Assembly: GCA_022732315.1 (NCBI GenBank)
Contig: JAIJUV010000039.1
Span: 1-17,106 of the forward strand
Length of the DNA stretch: 17,106 nucleotides
DNA from: Prevotella sp.
Lineage (GTDB): Bacteria > Bacteroidota > Bacteroidia > Bacteroidales > Bacteroidaceae
Reading direction: 5' to 3'
Part shown: positions 1-7,250 of the stretch, in pieces
How positions within the stretch are numbered: the first letter of the stretch is position 1
How the letters are laid out: every line of letters starts with the position of its first letter
Program-made: the position numbers and the translations under genes
Notes under the pieces: model-generated
The model's database searches: none
Told to the model about the DNA's origin: nothing
What the model saw: only the letters and a program-made list of their open reading frames with translations

Positions 1-91
1 TGAGTACCTTCTCGAACTTAGCGACCGTTTCCTTCATCTGTTCATCAGACAAAACGGGAGTCAAAATGAAAACGGTTTCGTATTGATTCAT
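1..91 (-). CDS. rpsF: 30S ribosomal protein S6, N-terminal part (truncated by the window edge)
   Basis: Reading the minus strand from the ATG at 91-89 gives 30 residues beginning [18 protein letters not shown], the typical opening of bacterial S6 (first beta strand YETVFILTP, then the start of helix 1). S6 binds S18 on the platform of the 30S subunit. The rest of the gene, and probably rpsR and rplI as in most bacteria, lies beyond the left edge. A good minus-strand promoter (-7 at 192-185, -33 at 216-213) predicts a leader of about 90 bases. I saw no Shine-Dalgarno sequence just before the ATG, which is usual in this phylum. The identification rests only on the N-terminus, but that region is distinctive. 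Confidence 0.93.
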   Translation of the reverse strand, partial: MNQYETVFILTPVLSDEQMKETVAKFEKVL

Positions 92-184
92 ACTACTTTG
101 TAAATGATTAAATATTAATATTAAAATTCTCTTGCAAAACGACGAAATGTGTGCGAAAACACCTCTATTTCACGAATTGCGGTG

Positions 185-216
185 CAAAATTACAACTTTT
201 TCTTGAATTAACCAAA
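185..216 (-). promoter_or_regulatory. Bacteroidota-type promoter of rpsF
   Basis: On the minus strand, TTTG (216-213) is followed after exactly 20 bases by TAATTTTG (192-185), a full match to the phylum's -33/-7 pattern. Transcription should start near 180. Confidence 0.75.
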
Positions 217-233
217 TATTTTTTGTACTTTTG
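202..233 (+). promoter_or_regulatory. Bacteroidota-type promoter of the small membrane protein gene
   Basis: On the plus strand, CTTG (202-205) is followed after 20 bases by TACTTTTG (226-233), a match to TAnnTTTG. It predicts a start near 239 and a leader of about 23 bases. Its upstream half is interleaved with the divergent rpsF promoter. Confidence 0.7.
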
Positions 234-261
234 CAGGAAATATTTGAAAATAGTAGGAATT

Positions 262-450
262 ATGAACAAAAAATTAAAAGATTCGCTCCGCGTCATCCCT
301 TCCATGGGCATGACGTTCATTGTGCTGGGCGTTTTGCTGCTTGCTGCCAGCTTCGCCTTTTCCATGAAGAGCAACATCATGCTCTTCGCCGGATTATTCT
401 TCGTTCTTGCCGGTGTGGCAGGATTCGTGTATTCATTGAAAAAGGGATAA
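262..450 (+). CDS. Small two-helix membrane protein, function unknown
   Basis: The gene encodes 62 residues starting at the ATG at 262. An in-frame GTG farther upstream (151) would add a tail lying inside and upstream of the promoter, so 262 is preferred; it also sits about 28 bases after a good -7 box. The protein has a short basic N-terminus (MNKKLKDSLR), then two hydrophobic stretches at about residues 15-34 and 37-57, and ends in basic KKG. That predicts a helical hairpin with both ends in the cytoplasm. I do not recognise a named family. It stands alone between rpsF and the rprXY pair, and its stop codon lies inside the stem of a terminator. Coding is supported by the promoter, the terminator and the clean hydrophobic pattern. 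Confidence 0.75.
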   Translation: MNKKLKDSLRVIPSMGMTFIVLGVLLLAASFAFSMKSNIMLFAGLFFVLAGVAGFVYSLKKG

Positions 451-477
451 GTCGGCTGACGACTTATCCCTTTTCTT
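441..477. terminator. Bidirectional intrinsic terminator between the small membrane protein gene and rprY
   Basis: AAAGGGATAAGTCG (441-454) pairs perfectly with CGACTTATCCCTTT (460-473) around the loop GCTGA. A T-run follows on the plus strand, and A-rich sequence before the stem gives a T-run on the minus strand. It serves two convergent genes. Confidence 0.88.
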
Positions 478-501
478 CTTACACCTTATATAATATAGGC
501 A

Positions 502-1200
502 TTAATCTGCATCTGGCACGATGAGCTTATAGCCCTTGCCATGGATGTTGATGATCTCTATCTGTGGGTCTTCCTTCAGATGCTTGCGCAGCTTGGTGAT
601 ATATACATCCATTGAGCGGGCATTGAAGTAGTTGTCGTCTATCCAGATGGTCTTCAAGGCGAAATCACGCTGAAGAATCTCGTTGGCATGAGCGCAGAGA
701 AGAGCGAGAAGCTCATTCTCCTTGGTTGTCAACTTGGTCTGCTCGCCATTGATGGTAAGCAGCTGCTTCTGTGTGTCGAAGGTGAACTTACCGATGTGAT
801 ACATGGTTGACTCCTTAGACTTCTTGCCGCGTACACGGCGAAGGATAGCCTCTACACGGAACACCAGCTCCTCCATAGAGAATGGCTTGGTGATATAATC
901 ATCTGCACCAATCTTGAAACCCTCGAGAATATCTTCCTTCAAAGTCTTGGCTGTGAGGAATACGATTGGCATATCTACATTCTGCTGGCGGATTTCCTGT
1001 GCCAGGGTGAAACCATCCTTCTTTGGCATCATCACGTCGAGCACGGCAATATCAAACTTATTCTTGGAAAACTCCTTGAAACCTGCCTCACCATCAGGGC
1101 ACAATGTTGTATCAAAACCCTTGGTCAACAAATACTCACGGAGCAACATACCCAAGTTTTCATCATCCTCGCAAAGCAGGATCTTTACTGTCTCTTCCAT
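502..1200 (-). CDS. rprY: OmpR-family response regulator, RprY-like
   Basis: The gene encodes 232 residues. The receiver domain (about 5-120) has acidic residues E11-D12-D13, the phosphoacceptor D55 in VLDVMMP, T83 and K105 in KPF. A winged-helix DNA-binding domain of OmpR/PhoB type follows (about 130-228), including the end motif KLRKHLKEDP...IHGKGYKL. Length and sequence style match RprY of Bacteroides fragilis (about 233 residues). The cognate kinase gene rprX lies immediately upstream in the same direction with 100 bases between them, so the regulator is probably phosphorylated by that kinase. No consensus -7 box lies in the gap, but a four-unit 11-base repeat does, which suggests read-through from rprX or activator-dependent transcription. 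Family assignment is certain; the Rpr name is by resemblance and gene order. Confidence 0.92.
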   Translation of the reverse strand: MEETVKILLCEDDENLGMLLREYLLTKGFDTTLCPDGEAGFKEFSKNKFDIAVLDVMMPKKDGFTLAQEIRQQNVDMPIVFLTAKTLKEDILEGFKIGADDYITKPFSMEELVFRVEAILRRVRGKKSKESTMYHIGKFTFDTQKQLLTINGEQTKLTTKENELLALLCAHANEILQRDFALKTIWIDDNYFNARSMDVYITKLRKHLKEDPQIEIINIHGKGYKLIVPDAD

Positions 1201-1272
1201 ATCTTAATCTATTTAATTTGTTAATATTCTTTTTACTATTGTTGAATTTTTAAATATTGAATGCTGATTTGG

Positions 1273-1312
1273 CATGAATAAATCATGAATCAATCATGAA
1301 TTAATCATGAAT
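1273..1312. repeat. Four tandem CATGAAT units at an 11-base period; candidate response-regulator binding array
   Basis: CATGAAT occurs at 1273-1279, 1284-1290, 1295-1301 and 1306-1312, each separated by four AT-rich bases, so the period is exactly 11. The array spans the 3' end of rprX and the gap before rprY. OmpR/PhoB-family regulators typically bind 7-base direct repeats spaced about 11 bases apart on one DNA face. The regulatory role is inferred. Confidence 0.6.
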
Positions 1313-2863
1313 CACAGGCAGCTTGATGGTAAAGGTGGTGCCCTTGCCCAACTCGCTTTCTACCTTGATTTCGCCATCATGCAAATCCACTACCTTCTTA
1401 ACGTAGGCAAGACCGAGGCCGAAGCCCTTCACGTCGTGCACATTGCCGGTATGAACGCGATAGAACTTGTCGAATATCTTCTTCAGGTTCTCCTTCTTCA
1501 TTCCCATGCCCGTATCGTTGATAGAGAGATAGAGATGGTGCTCATCATTCCATGTCTTCATCGTGATGAACAGCGGCTCATCCGGCTTGCGATACTTCAC
1601 GGCATTGTCCATCAGATTGAAGATTACATTCTGGAAATGCACCTCGTCGACGAAGAGGGTGGAATCTATCGCCTCGATATCTACGTAAATCTTGCCGCCC
1701 GTATGCTCCACACGGAGTGAGAACGAATGGGCTGCATTCTCTACGATTTCGTTGAGGTCGAGCTCCTTCTTCTTGAACACCGCCTTCTTGCGGTCGAACA
1801 TACTCATCTGCAGCACCTTCTCTACCAGGAAGCGGAGTCGCTTCGACTCGTCGTCAATGACGCCACCCAGATGTTTCTGCATCTGCTCGCTCTTGGAGAC
1901 AGACGGGTCGTTGAGCATCTGTGCTGCCAGACTGATGCTGGCGATAGGCGTCTTCAGCTCGTGGGTCATGTTGTTGATGAAATCGTTCTTGATTTCCGTG
2001 TACCTCTTCTGACGGAAGATGACCACGATGGTGAAGATGAAGGTGATGAGCAGCACCAGCGTGAAGATGATGCTAGGAATCATGAAGCGCACACTGGAGA
2101 AAATGTAGCTGTTCATATCAGGGAAATGAACCTTCACGACACCCATCTTCGACTGCGGGTCGTTTCTGAAGAGCACCTGCGAATAGCTGTACTCCTCGCC
2201 CTCGTCGCTAAAGTCTGGGCAGCGGTACACCTCTCGTCCATCCTGCGTTGTCACCGTGAAGTGATAAGGGATGTTGATGCCATTGTTCATCATCTCTGCC
2301 TTGAGGTCCTGATCAAGCTGCTTGAAGTTGATTCGCTCCTTCAGAGGCTTGTCAGATGCCGAGTAGAGGATGGAATACACCACCTCGTCGAGCAAAGCCT
2401 TCTGATACACATAGCGGTTCTTCACTATCTCCTGCAGCGACTTCTGCGTTTCGCTGAGCGAATTCCTGTCGCTTCTGAGAATCATCGCCTTCGGCTTGTT
2501 GGCAGGATTGGTGGCGATGGTCTTCAACTCGAAGGATGAATACACCGTGCCGTCCTTGCCCACCACAGAATACTGATGAGAATGCTGTACGGTTCCATCT
2601 GCCGGCTGGCCGCTCCGTGTTCCCACCGAATCTTTCCTGTTGGCCTTGCGCTCCGCCTCATTGACGTCTTTTTCAAGATAGCGCAGGGTCTCATTCAGCT
2701 CCAAGTTTCTTGAAGCCTGATATAGGGCTCTGTTGACGGACTCGTCAAACTGTTCCTTCTTCATGTTAACCATCTCCTGGATGTAACTGAGCTGCAGGAA
2801 TAGCAGCGCGAGGAACGAAAAGCCCATGATAATGGCTATGGTCCAAATCGTTTTCTTCTTCAT
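1301..2863 (-). CDS. rprX: Membrane sensor histidine kinase, RprX-like
   Basis: The gene encodes 520 residues. TM1 is at about 7-28 and TM2 at about 261-283, with a large extracytoplasmic sensor region of about 230 residues between them. The dimerisation/phosphoacceptor helix carries H301 in MTHELKTP. The ATPase domain has an N box around N415-N420, a G1 motif DTGMGM (450-455), an F box FDKFYRV (464-470) and a G2 motif GFGLGL (480-485). Length and layout match RprX of B. fragilis (about 519 residues), whose gene also precedes rprY; extra copies of those genes were linked to altered tetracycline resistance. There is no HAMP domain, because the H box follows TM2 after only a short linker. The signal sensed is not evident. 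A -7-like box sits only five bases before the ATG. All catalytic motifs are intact. Confidence 0.92.
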   Translation of the reverse strand: MKKKTIWTIAIIMGFSFLALLFLQLSYIQEMVNMKKEQFDESVNRALYQASRNLELNETLRYLEKDVNEAERKANRKDSVGTRSGQPADGTVQHSHQYSVVGKDGTVYSSFELKTIATNPANKPKAMILRSDRNSLSETQKSLQEIVKNRYVYQKALLDEVVYSILYSASDKPLKERINFKQLDQDLKAEMMNNGINIPYHFTVTTQDGREVYRCPDFSDEGEEYSYSQVLFRNDPQSKMGVVKVHFPDMNSYIFSSVRFMIPSIIFTLVLLITFIFTIVVIFRQKRYTEIKNDFINNMTHELKTPIASISLAAQMLNDPSVSKSEQMQKHLGGVIDDESKRLRFLVEKVLQMSMFDRKKAVFKKKELDLNEIVENAAHSFSLRVEHTGGKIYVDIEAIDSTLFVDEVHFQNVIFNLMDNAVKYRKPDEPLFITMKTWNDEHHLYLSINDTGMGMKKENLKKIFDKFYRVHTGNVHDVKGFGLGLAYVKKVVDLHDGEIKVESELGKGTTFTIKLPVIHD

Positions 2864-2868
2864 GGGCG

Positions 2869-2876
2869 CAAAGATA
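2869..2876 (-). promoter_or_regulatory. -7 box of rprX, abutting the start codon
   Basis: The minus strand reads TATCTTTG (2876-2869), a match to TAnnTTTG, and then five bases before the ATG at 2863. The nearest TTTG upstream (2903-2900) is at a spacing of 23, longer than the usual 19-21, so the -33 element is weak or absent. Confidence 0.5.
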
Positions 2877-2981
2877 AGAAAAATCTTAATTGGTTAACAC
2901 AAAATAGTTAATTATTTATTTGATATTAATTGTTTTTAACCAAAAGCAACATTAGTAACTCCGTATTTAGAATTTGAATTT

Positions 2982-3025
2982 CAGAAAAACAAGTAAGGGA
3001 GCGTACATATCACATGCACGCCCCC
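2982..3025 (-). terminator. Minus-strand terminator of the EF-G2 gene
   Basis: Arms at 3025-3014 and 3008-2997 form a 12-pair stem around a 5-base loop, followed on the minus strand by a T-rich tail with five Ts in a row. Two positions mismatched on the plus strand (3005/3017 and 3000/3022) become G-U pairs in minus-strand RNA, which indicates that the minus transcript is the functional one. Confidence 0.78.
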
Positions 3026-3078
3026 TCTATTGGTCATATCAACATAAAATTTTAATTTATATAAGAGAGATAATTCTT

Positions 3079-5241
3079 CTATTCTGCTTCCTTAGCCAGC
3101 TCGGCCTCATGGTCGGCAATCAGCTTGCTCTGAATGTCGGAAGGAACCAACTCGTAGCTGGCAAACTTGGTAGTGAACGAAGCTCTACCACCCGTGAGTG
3201 AACTCAGAGAGATGGAATAGTTGGCAAGCTCCTTCAGAGGAATCTTGGCACTGAGCTTCTGGTAACCAGCCTCAGAATCCATACCCATAATGAGGGCACG
3301 GCGTCCCTGAAGGTCGCTCATCACATCACCCATATAGTCGGCAGGTACATAAACCTCCAAATCGTAGATAGGCTCCAGAATCTTAGGACCTGCCTGCTTG
3401 AAGGCGTCGCTGAAGGCACGGCGGGCTGCCAGCATGAACGACAACTCGTTGCTGTCTACCGGATGCATCTTGCCATCATATACGATGACGCGAACGTCGC
3501 GGGCATAAGAACCTGTAAGAGGTCCGTGCTCCATACAATCCATGATACCCTTCAGGATGGCAGGCATGAAGCGTGCATCGATGGCACCACCTACCACTGA
3601 GTTGAGGAATACCAGCTTGCCACCCCACTCCAGTGAAACTTCCTCGCGGCTCTTGATGTTCATCTTGAACTCCTGGCCGTTGAAGGTGAATGATGTTGGG
3701 TCTGGCATACCCTCTGCGTATGGCTCAACGATGAGGTGAACCTCACCAAACTGACCTGCACCACCACTCTGCTTCTTATGACGATAGTCGGCACGAGCCT
3801 TCTTGGTAATAGTCTCACGATATGGGATGCGAGGCTCCTCGAAGGTAACATTGAGCTTTTCGTTGTTCTCAAGGCGCCACTTCAAGGTGCGGAGATGGAA
3901 CTCACCCTGTCCGCGCACGATGACCTGGCGCAGCTCCTTGCTCTGGTCAACCACCCATGTTGGGTCTTCCTGGCGCATCTTGATGAGGGCAGCCATCAGT
4001 TTCTCAGTATCCTGAGCATTGGCAGCCTTGATGGCACGGGAATACTTAGGGTTAGGATACTTGATGAAATCGAAGCGCCACTCGGCACCCTTTCCGTTCA
4101 GGGTATTACCCGTCTTCACGTCCTTCATCTTCACGGTACAACCGATGTCACCGGCATTCAACTGATCCACAGGCACACGGTTGGCACCAGCGCAGGCATA
4201 AATCTGTCCGATACGCTCCTTAGAACCACGGTCGGCATTGGTCAGGTCGTCGCCGCTCTTGATAGAACCGCTCATCACCTTGAAGTAGCTCACCTCGCCG
4301 ATGTGTGGCTCCAGACCTGTCTTGAAGAAGTAAACACTCTCAGGACCGTTGGTATCAGGAGCAATCTCTTCACCACGGGTATTGTGCAGCTTAGGCATCT
4401 CGCTAACGAAAGGAACCACATTGCCCAGGAACTCCATGAGGCGGTGAACGCCCATTGACTTACCGGCGCAAACGCAGAATACAGGGAAGATGCTGCGGGT
4501 AACCAAACCCTTGCGGATACCCTCGCGGAGTTCATCCTCTGTCAAGCTCTCGCTCTCGAAGAATTTCTCCATCAGGCCCTCGTCGTTCTCGGCAGCAGCC
4601 TCAACGAGTGCAGCATGAAGTTCCATTGCCTTATCCATTTCCTCTTCAGGAATATCCTCGATGATAGGTGCACCGCCTTCTGGCTTCCAGGAATATTTTT
4701 TCATCAATAAGACGTCAATGAGAGCATTGAAGCCAGGACCGGTCTCGATAGGATATTGAATCTGCACACACTTAGGACCATAGATGTCCTTCATGGTTGC
4801 AATGAGGTTATCAAAATCACACTTGTCAGAGTCAAGCTGGTTAACGAGGAAGATGACAGGCTTGCCCAACTTCTCGGTATAACGGAAGTTGTTCTGGGTG
4901 CCTACCTCAGGACCATATTGACCATTGATAAGGATCACTGCCTGATCAGTTACGTTGAGTGATGTGATAGCACCACCAACGAAATCGTCGCTACCAGGGC
5001 AGTCGATGATATTCAACTTCTTGTTGTTCCACTCCACGTGAAAAACGGTAGGGAACACAGAGTAACCATACTCCAGCTCAACTGGGAAGTAGTCGCTCAC
5101 CGTATTCTTCGCTTCTACAGAGCCTCTACGCTTGATAACGCCTGCTTCAAATAACATACTTTCGGCAAGTGTAGTCTTGCCGCTACCCGCACTGCCCAGC
5201 AATGCAATGTTTTTAATCTCATTTGTCTGATATACTCTCAT
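3079..5241 (-). CDS. fusA2: Elongation factor G paralogue EF-G2 with degenerate GTPase motifs
   Basis: The gene encodes 720 residues with the full EF-G layout: G domain about 8-280, domain II about 301-385, III about 398-475, IV about 476-605 (opening YRETI...KKQSGGAGQFGEV) and V about 620-698 (EPIYDLEVYVP...GRR). The P loop is GSAGSGKTT (16-24) in place of the usual AHIDAGKTT. The switch II motif DTPGH is DCPGS (80-84), so the catalytic His is Ser84. The G4 motif is NQLD (134-137) rather than NKMD, and switch I lacks the GIT signature. Canonical EF-G keeps all of these, so this is the second, divergent copy. Bacteroides thetaiotaomicron EF-G2 is reported to support translation without GTP hydrolysis and to matter during carbon starvation under the regulator Cur. 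By homology this gene should do the same; its activity here is inferred. Confidence 0.88.
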   Translation of the reverse strand: MRVYQTNEIKNIALLGSAGSGKTTLAESMLFEAGVIKRRGSVEAKNTVSDYFPVELEYGYSVFPTVFHVEWNNKKLNIIDCPGSDDFVGGAITSLNVTDQAVILINGQYGPEVGTQNNFRYTEKLGKPVIFLVNQLDSDKCDFDNLIATMKDIYGPKCVQIQYPIETGPGFNALIDVLLMKKYSWKPEGGAPIIEDIPEEEMDKAMELHAALVEAAAENDEGLMEKFFESESLTEDELREGIRKGLVTRSIFPVFCVCAGKSMGVHRLMEFLGNVVPFVSEMPKLHNTRGEEIAPDTNGPESVYFFKTGLEPHIGEVSYFKVMSGSIKSGDDLTNADRGSKERIGQIYACAGANRVPVDQLNAGDIGCTVKMKDVKTGNTLNGKGAEWRFDFIKYPNPKYSRAIKAANAQDTEKLMAALIKMRQEDPTWVVDQSKELRQVIVRGQGEFHLRTLKWRLENNEKLNVTFEEPRIPYRETITKKARADYRHKKQSGGAGQFGEVHLIVEPYAEGMPDPTSFTFNGQEFKMNIKSREEVSLEWGGKLVFLNSVVGGAIDARFMPAILKGIMDCMEHGPLTGSYARDVRVIVYDGKMHPVDSNELSFMLAARRAFSDAFKQAGPKILEPIYDLEVYVPADYMGDVMSDLQGRRALIMGMDSEAGYQKLSAKIPLKELANYSISLSSLTGGRASFTTKFASYELVPSDIQSKLIADHEAELAKEAE

Positions 5242-5295
5242 GACGCTTATAGATTTTTAAGGGGTTATACTTAATGTTTGTCAGTTGTTCATGAT

Positions 5296-5318
5296 CAGTA
5301 AAACCATGCGGTTTTCTG
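5296..5318 (-). other. Small stem-loop in the EF-G2 mRNA leader
   Basis: AAAACC (5300-5305) pairs with GGTTTT (5310-5315) around the loop ATGC, and CAG/CTG extends the stem past one bulged base. It lies inside the predicted 80-base leader. No U-run follows on the minus strand, so it is not a terminator. No function is claimed. Confidence 0.4.
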
Positions 5319-5328
5319 TTTCATGCTA

Positions 5329-5360
5329 CTAAATTACACTTTTTTTTGCGTACCACCAAA
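5329..5360 (-). promoter_or_regulatory. Promoter of the EF-G2 gene
   Basis: On the minus strand, TTTG (5360-5357) lies 20 bases before TAATTTAG (5336-5329), one mismatch from the -7 consensus. It predicts a leader of about 80 bases with a small hairpin. The slightly off -7 would suit a promoter needing an activator. Confidence 0.6.
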
Positions 5361-5376
5361 CATTTTCGCAAAAAAG

Positions 5377-5408
5377 TTGCCATAATTTAAAACATATTAG
5401 TAATTTTG
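5377..5408 (+). promoter_or_regulatory. Promoter of hemW
   Basis: TTG (5377-5379) is followed after 21 bases by TAATTTTG (5401-5408), a perfect -7 match. It predicts transcription from near 5414 and a leader of about 84 bases. It is divergent from the EF-G2 promoter. Confidence 0.7.
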
Positions 5409-5497
5409 CATCTTGTTAAGACTTTTTTCGCCCCCTACACCTTATTATATTAAGGGGAAGGTGGGAAGAGAATTGAAAATTTAAAGAATCAGGAATT

Positions 5498-6706
5498 ATG
5501 GCAGGTTTATACATACATATCCCCTTCTGCGAAAGCCGCTGCATCTACTGCGGCTTTTACAGCACCACATCGCTCAAAATGAGAGATACTTACGTGGACG
5601 CACTCTGCAGAGAGATGGAACTGCGCCCCATCCCGAAGGCACTGGGCGACGGTGAAAACATCGAAACCATCTATCTGGGAGGCGGCACTCCAAGCCAGCT
5701 GACCGGAGACCAGCTCATCCGCCTCTTCGATGCCATCAGGCAGAACTATCTTCAAAGCGGATTCCCGAATGACACCAGGAAGGAAGAGCTTTCTGCTCAA
5801 AAAGGGCATGAAACTTCCTTGCCGGAGATGGAAATCACCATGGAGTGCAATCCCGACGACGTGACCGAGGAATTCTGCGAAACCCTGAAGCTGCTGCCCG
5901 TGAACCGGGTGAGCATGGGTGCGCAGACCTTCTCAGACCATCGCCTCCGCTTTCTTCATCGTCGCCACAATGCTGCCGAGGTGAAGACTGCCGTAGAAAG
6001 GCTTCGCGGCATCGGCATCCGCAACATCAGCATCGACCTGATGTTCGGTTTCCCCCAAGAAACCCTAGCCGACTGGCAGAGCGACATCGCTGCAGCCATC
6101 AATCTGGGTGTGGAGCATATTTCTGCCTACAGTCTGATGTATGAAGAGGGAACCACCCTCTACAGAATGCTGGAGCAAGGGAAAATAGAGGAAATAGACG
6201 AGGAGGCCAGCCGCCAGATGTACGAGCAGCTTATCAGCCAGCTGACCGAAGCCGGCTACGAGCACTACGAAATCAGCAACTTTGCCCGTCCCGGCAAGCG
6301 GTCACGCCACAACAGCAGCTACTGGCACGAGATACCTTACATCGGAATAGGTGCGGCTGCCCATTCCTACAAGCGGAACGGCAAAGCCATGAGAAGCTGG
6401 AACGTAGACGACATCAGTGAATATATCTCCCGAATCAACCAAGGCGAACTGCCATCGGAAAGCGAGACACTCGACCTCAACACCCGATACAACGACCTCA
6501 TTACCACCGCATTGCGAACAAGCGACGGCATCGATATCGAGAAGACGAAACAGGAATTCGGAACAGAACTTGCCGGAAAAATGATGCTGGAAGCAGAGAA
6601 GCATATAGTGCGTGGACTGATGAAGATAGAAGACGGAAGGCTATCGCTCACCCATCAGGGTCTCTATATATCAGACGACGTGATGAGCGACTTCATGATA
6701 GTATAA
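5498..6706 (+). CDS. hemW: HemW-like radical SAM heme chaperone
   Basis: The gene encodes 402 residues. The N-terminal radical SAM barrel has the cluster motif CESRCIYC (C11, C15, C18) followed by Gly-Phe. A Cys in the position two after the last cluster Cys is typical of true HemN coproporphyrinogen oxidases; its replacement by Phe indicates the HemW branch. GGGTPS (61-66) is the SAM-binding glycine motif, and ECNPDD (116-121) and the later MFGFPQET are further family signatures. The C-terminal part (about 300-402) is the HemN/HemW C-terminal domain. HemW binds heme and is thought to insert it into target proteins. The protein is about 20 residues longer than E. coli HemW, mostly from a hydrophilic insert near 88-110. 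The gene stands alone with its own promoter and ends at a shared terminator. Confidence 0.88.
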   Translation: MAGLYIHIPFCESRCIYCGFYSTTSLKMRDTYVDALCREMELRPIPKALGDGENIETIYLGGGTPSQLTGDQLIRLFDAIRQNYLQSGFPNDTRKEELSAQKGHETSLPEMEITMECNPDDVTEEFCETLKLLPVNRVSMGAQTFSDHRLRFLHRRHNAAEVKTAVERLRGIGIRNISIDLMFGFPQETLADWQSDIAAAINLGVEHISAYSLMYEEGTTLYRMLEQGKIEEIDEEASRQMYEQLISQLTEAGYEHYEISNFARPGKRSRHNSSYWHEIPYIGIGAAAHSYKRNGKAMRSWNVDDISEYISRINQGELPSESETLDLNTRYNDLITTALRTSDGIDIEKTKQEFGTELAGKMMLEAEKHIVRGLMKIEDGRLSLTHQGLYISDDVMSDFMIV

Positions 6707-6734
6707 AATCGCATAAAAGCACTATAAATCGCAT

Positions 6735-6773
6735 AAAAAAAATGGAGCCCTATTTCCAAGGCTCCATTTTTTC
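6735..6773. terminator. Bidirectional terminator between hemW and the 120-residue membrane protein gene
   Basis: AATGGAGCC (6741-6749) pairs with GGCTCCATT (6760-6768) around a 10-base loop. It is flanked by eight As on the left and six Ts on the right, so it can act on both strands. The stop codon of the minus-strand gene is in the loop. Confidence 0.88.
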
Positions 6774-7112
6774 CAATCCGTATTTTTTATATCTATCATA
6801 GTAATATTGCTTAATCTGCTCTATCACCTGAATAGTAGTTTTCTTTTTCTGCAACATCGGCTTCACCATCTGCAACAAGGCAAAGAGCACCACTACGATG
6901 AGCAGCACAATAATCCATGAGAGTATCTCGCTTGCAAAGTGTATATGCGGCTGTATCAAGATACCTACCGCCACAGGCAAAACGAAACACACCCAATCCA
7001 TTGGTGAATCCAACTTAGTAGACTCCAAGTATTCTTCTCGCAATTCGCGTGGTGCATTCAGCAGCATACGCTTGCGATGTGCATTCCAATAATCTTCAAA
7101 TTCCTTTTCCAT
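6750..7112 (-). CDS. Two-helix membrane protein of unknown function
   Basis: The gene encodes 120 residues. A charged N-terminal segment (about 1-38, rich in Glu, Arg and Lys) is followed by TM1 at about 39-57 and TM2 at about 62-83. A basic, Tyr-rich C-terminal tail (84-120, with KKK and YYYDRYKKYG) follows. The positive charge at both ends suggests a helical hairpin with both termini in the cytoplasm. I do not recognise a named family. Coding is supported by a near-perfect promoter at 7282-7251, an AT/GC pattern typical of genes in the window, and a terminator at its end. The leader would be about 130 bases. It is monocistronic, so the context says nothing about its job. Confidence 0.8.
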   Translation of the reverse strand: MEKEFEDYWNAHRKRMLLNAPRELREEYLESTKLDSPMDWVCFVLPVAVGILIQPHIHFASEILSWIIVLLIVVVLFALLQMVKPMLQKKKTTIQVIEQIKQYYYDRYKKYGLEKMEPWK

Positions 7113-7250
7113 TCAATTCTTAATTTAATACCTTCATATTGATGCCTGACATTCAATGCAGCACCTTAATTTACCTATACTTAAAATTATTATCTATTAC
7201 TATTTTTTTAAGCACCTTGAATAGTGCCTTCTACTTTAGCAATCCGTCGA

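Noticed and set aside
92..180. Possible S6:S18 ribosomal protein leader in front of rpsF
   Set aside because: The leader has a small GTGT/ACAC hairpin and an AT palindrome, but I could not find the conserved core of the known S6:S18-binding structure. A covariance-model search would decide.
1727..2539. A 270-codon open frame opposite rprX
   Set aside because: It is antisense to an intact sensor kinase. Its composition (very rich in His, Leu and Val) is typical of a reverse-complement artefact.
3736..4458. A 240-codon open frame opposite the EF-G2 gene
   Set aside because: It is antisense to a complete EF-G2 reading frame and contains no known motif.
7209..7232. Hairpin GCAC/GTGC in the leader of the 120-residue gene
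   Set aside because: There are only four Watson-Crick pairs plus weak flanking pairs, with no T-run on the transcribed strand.
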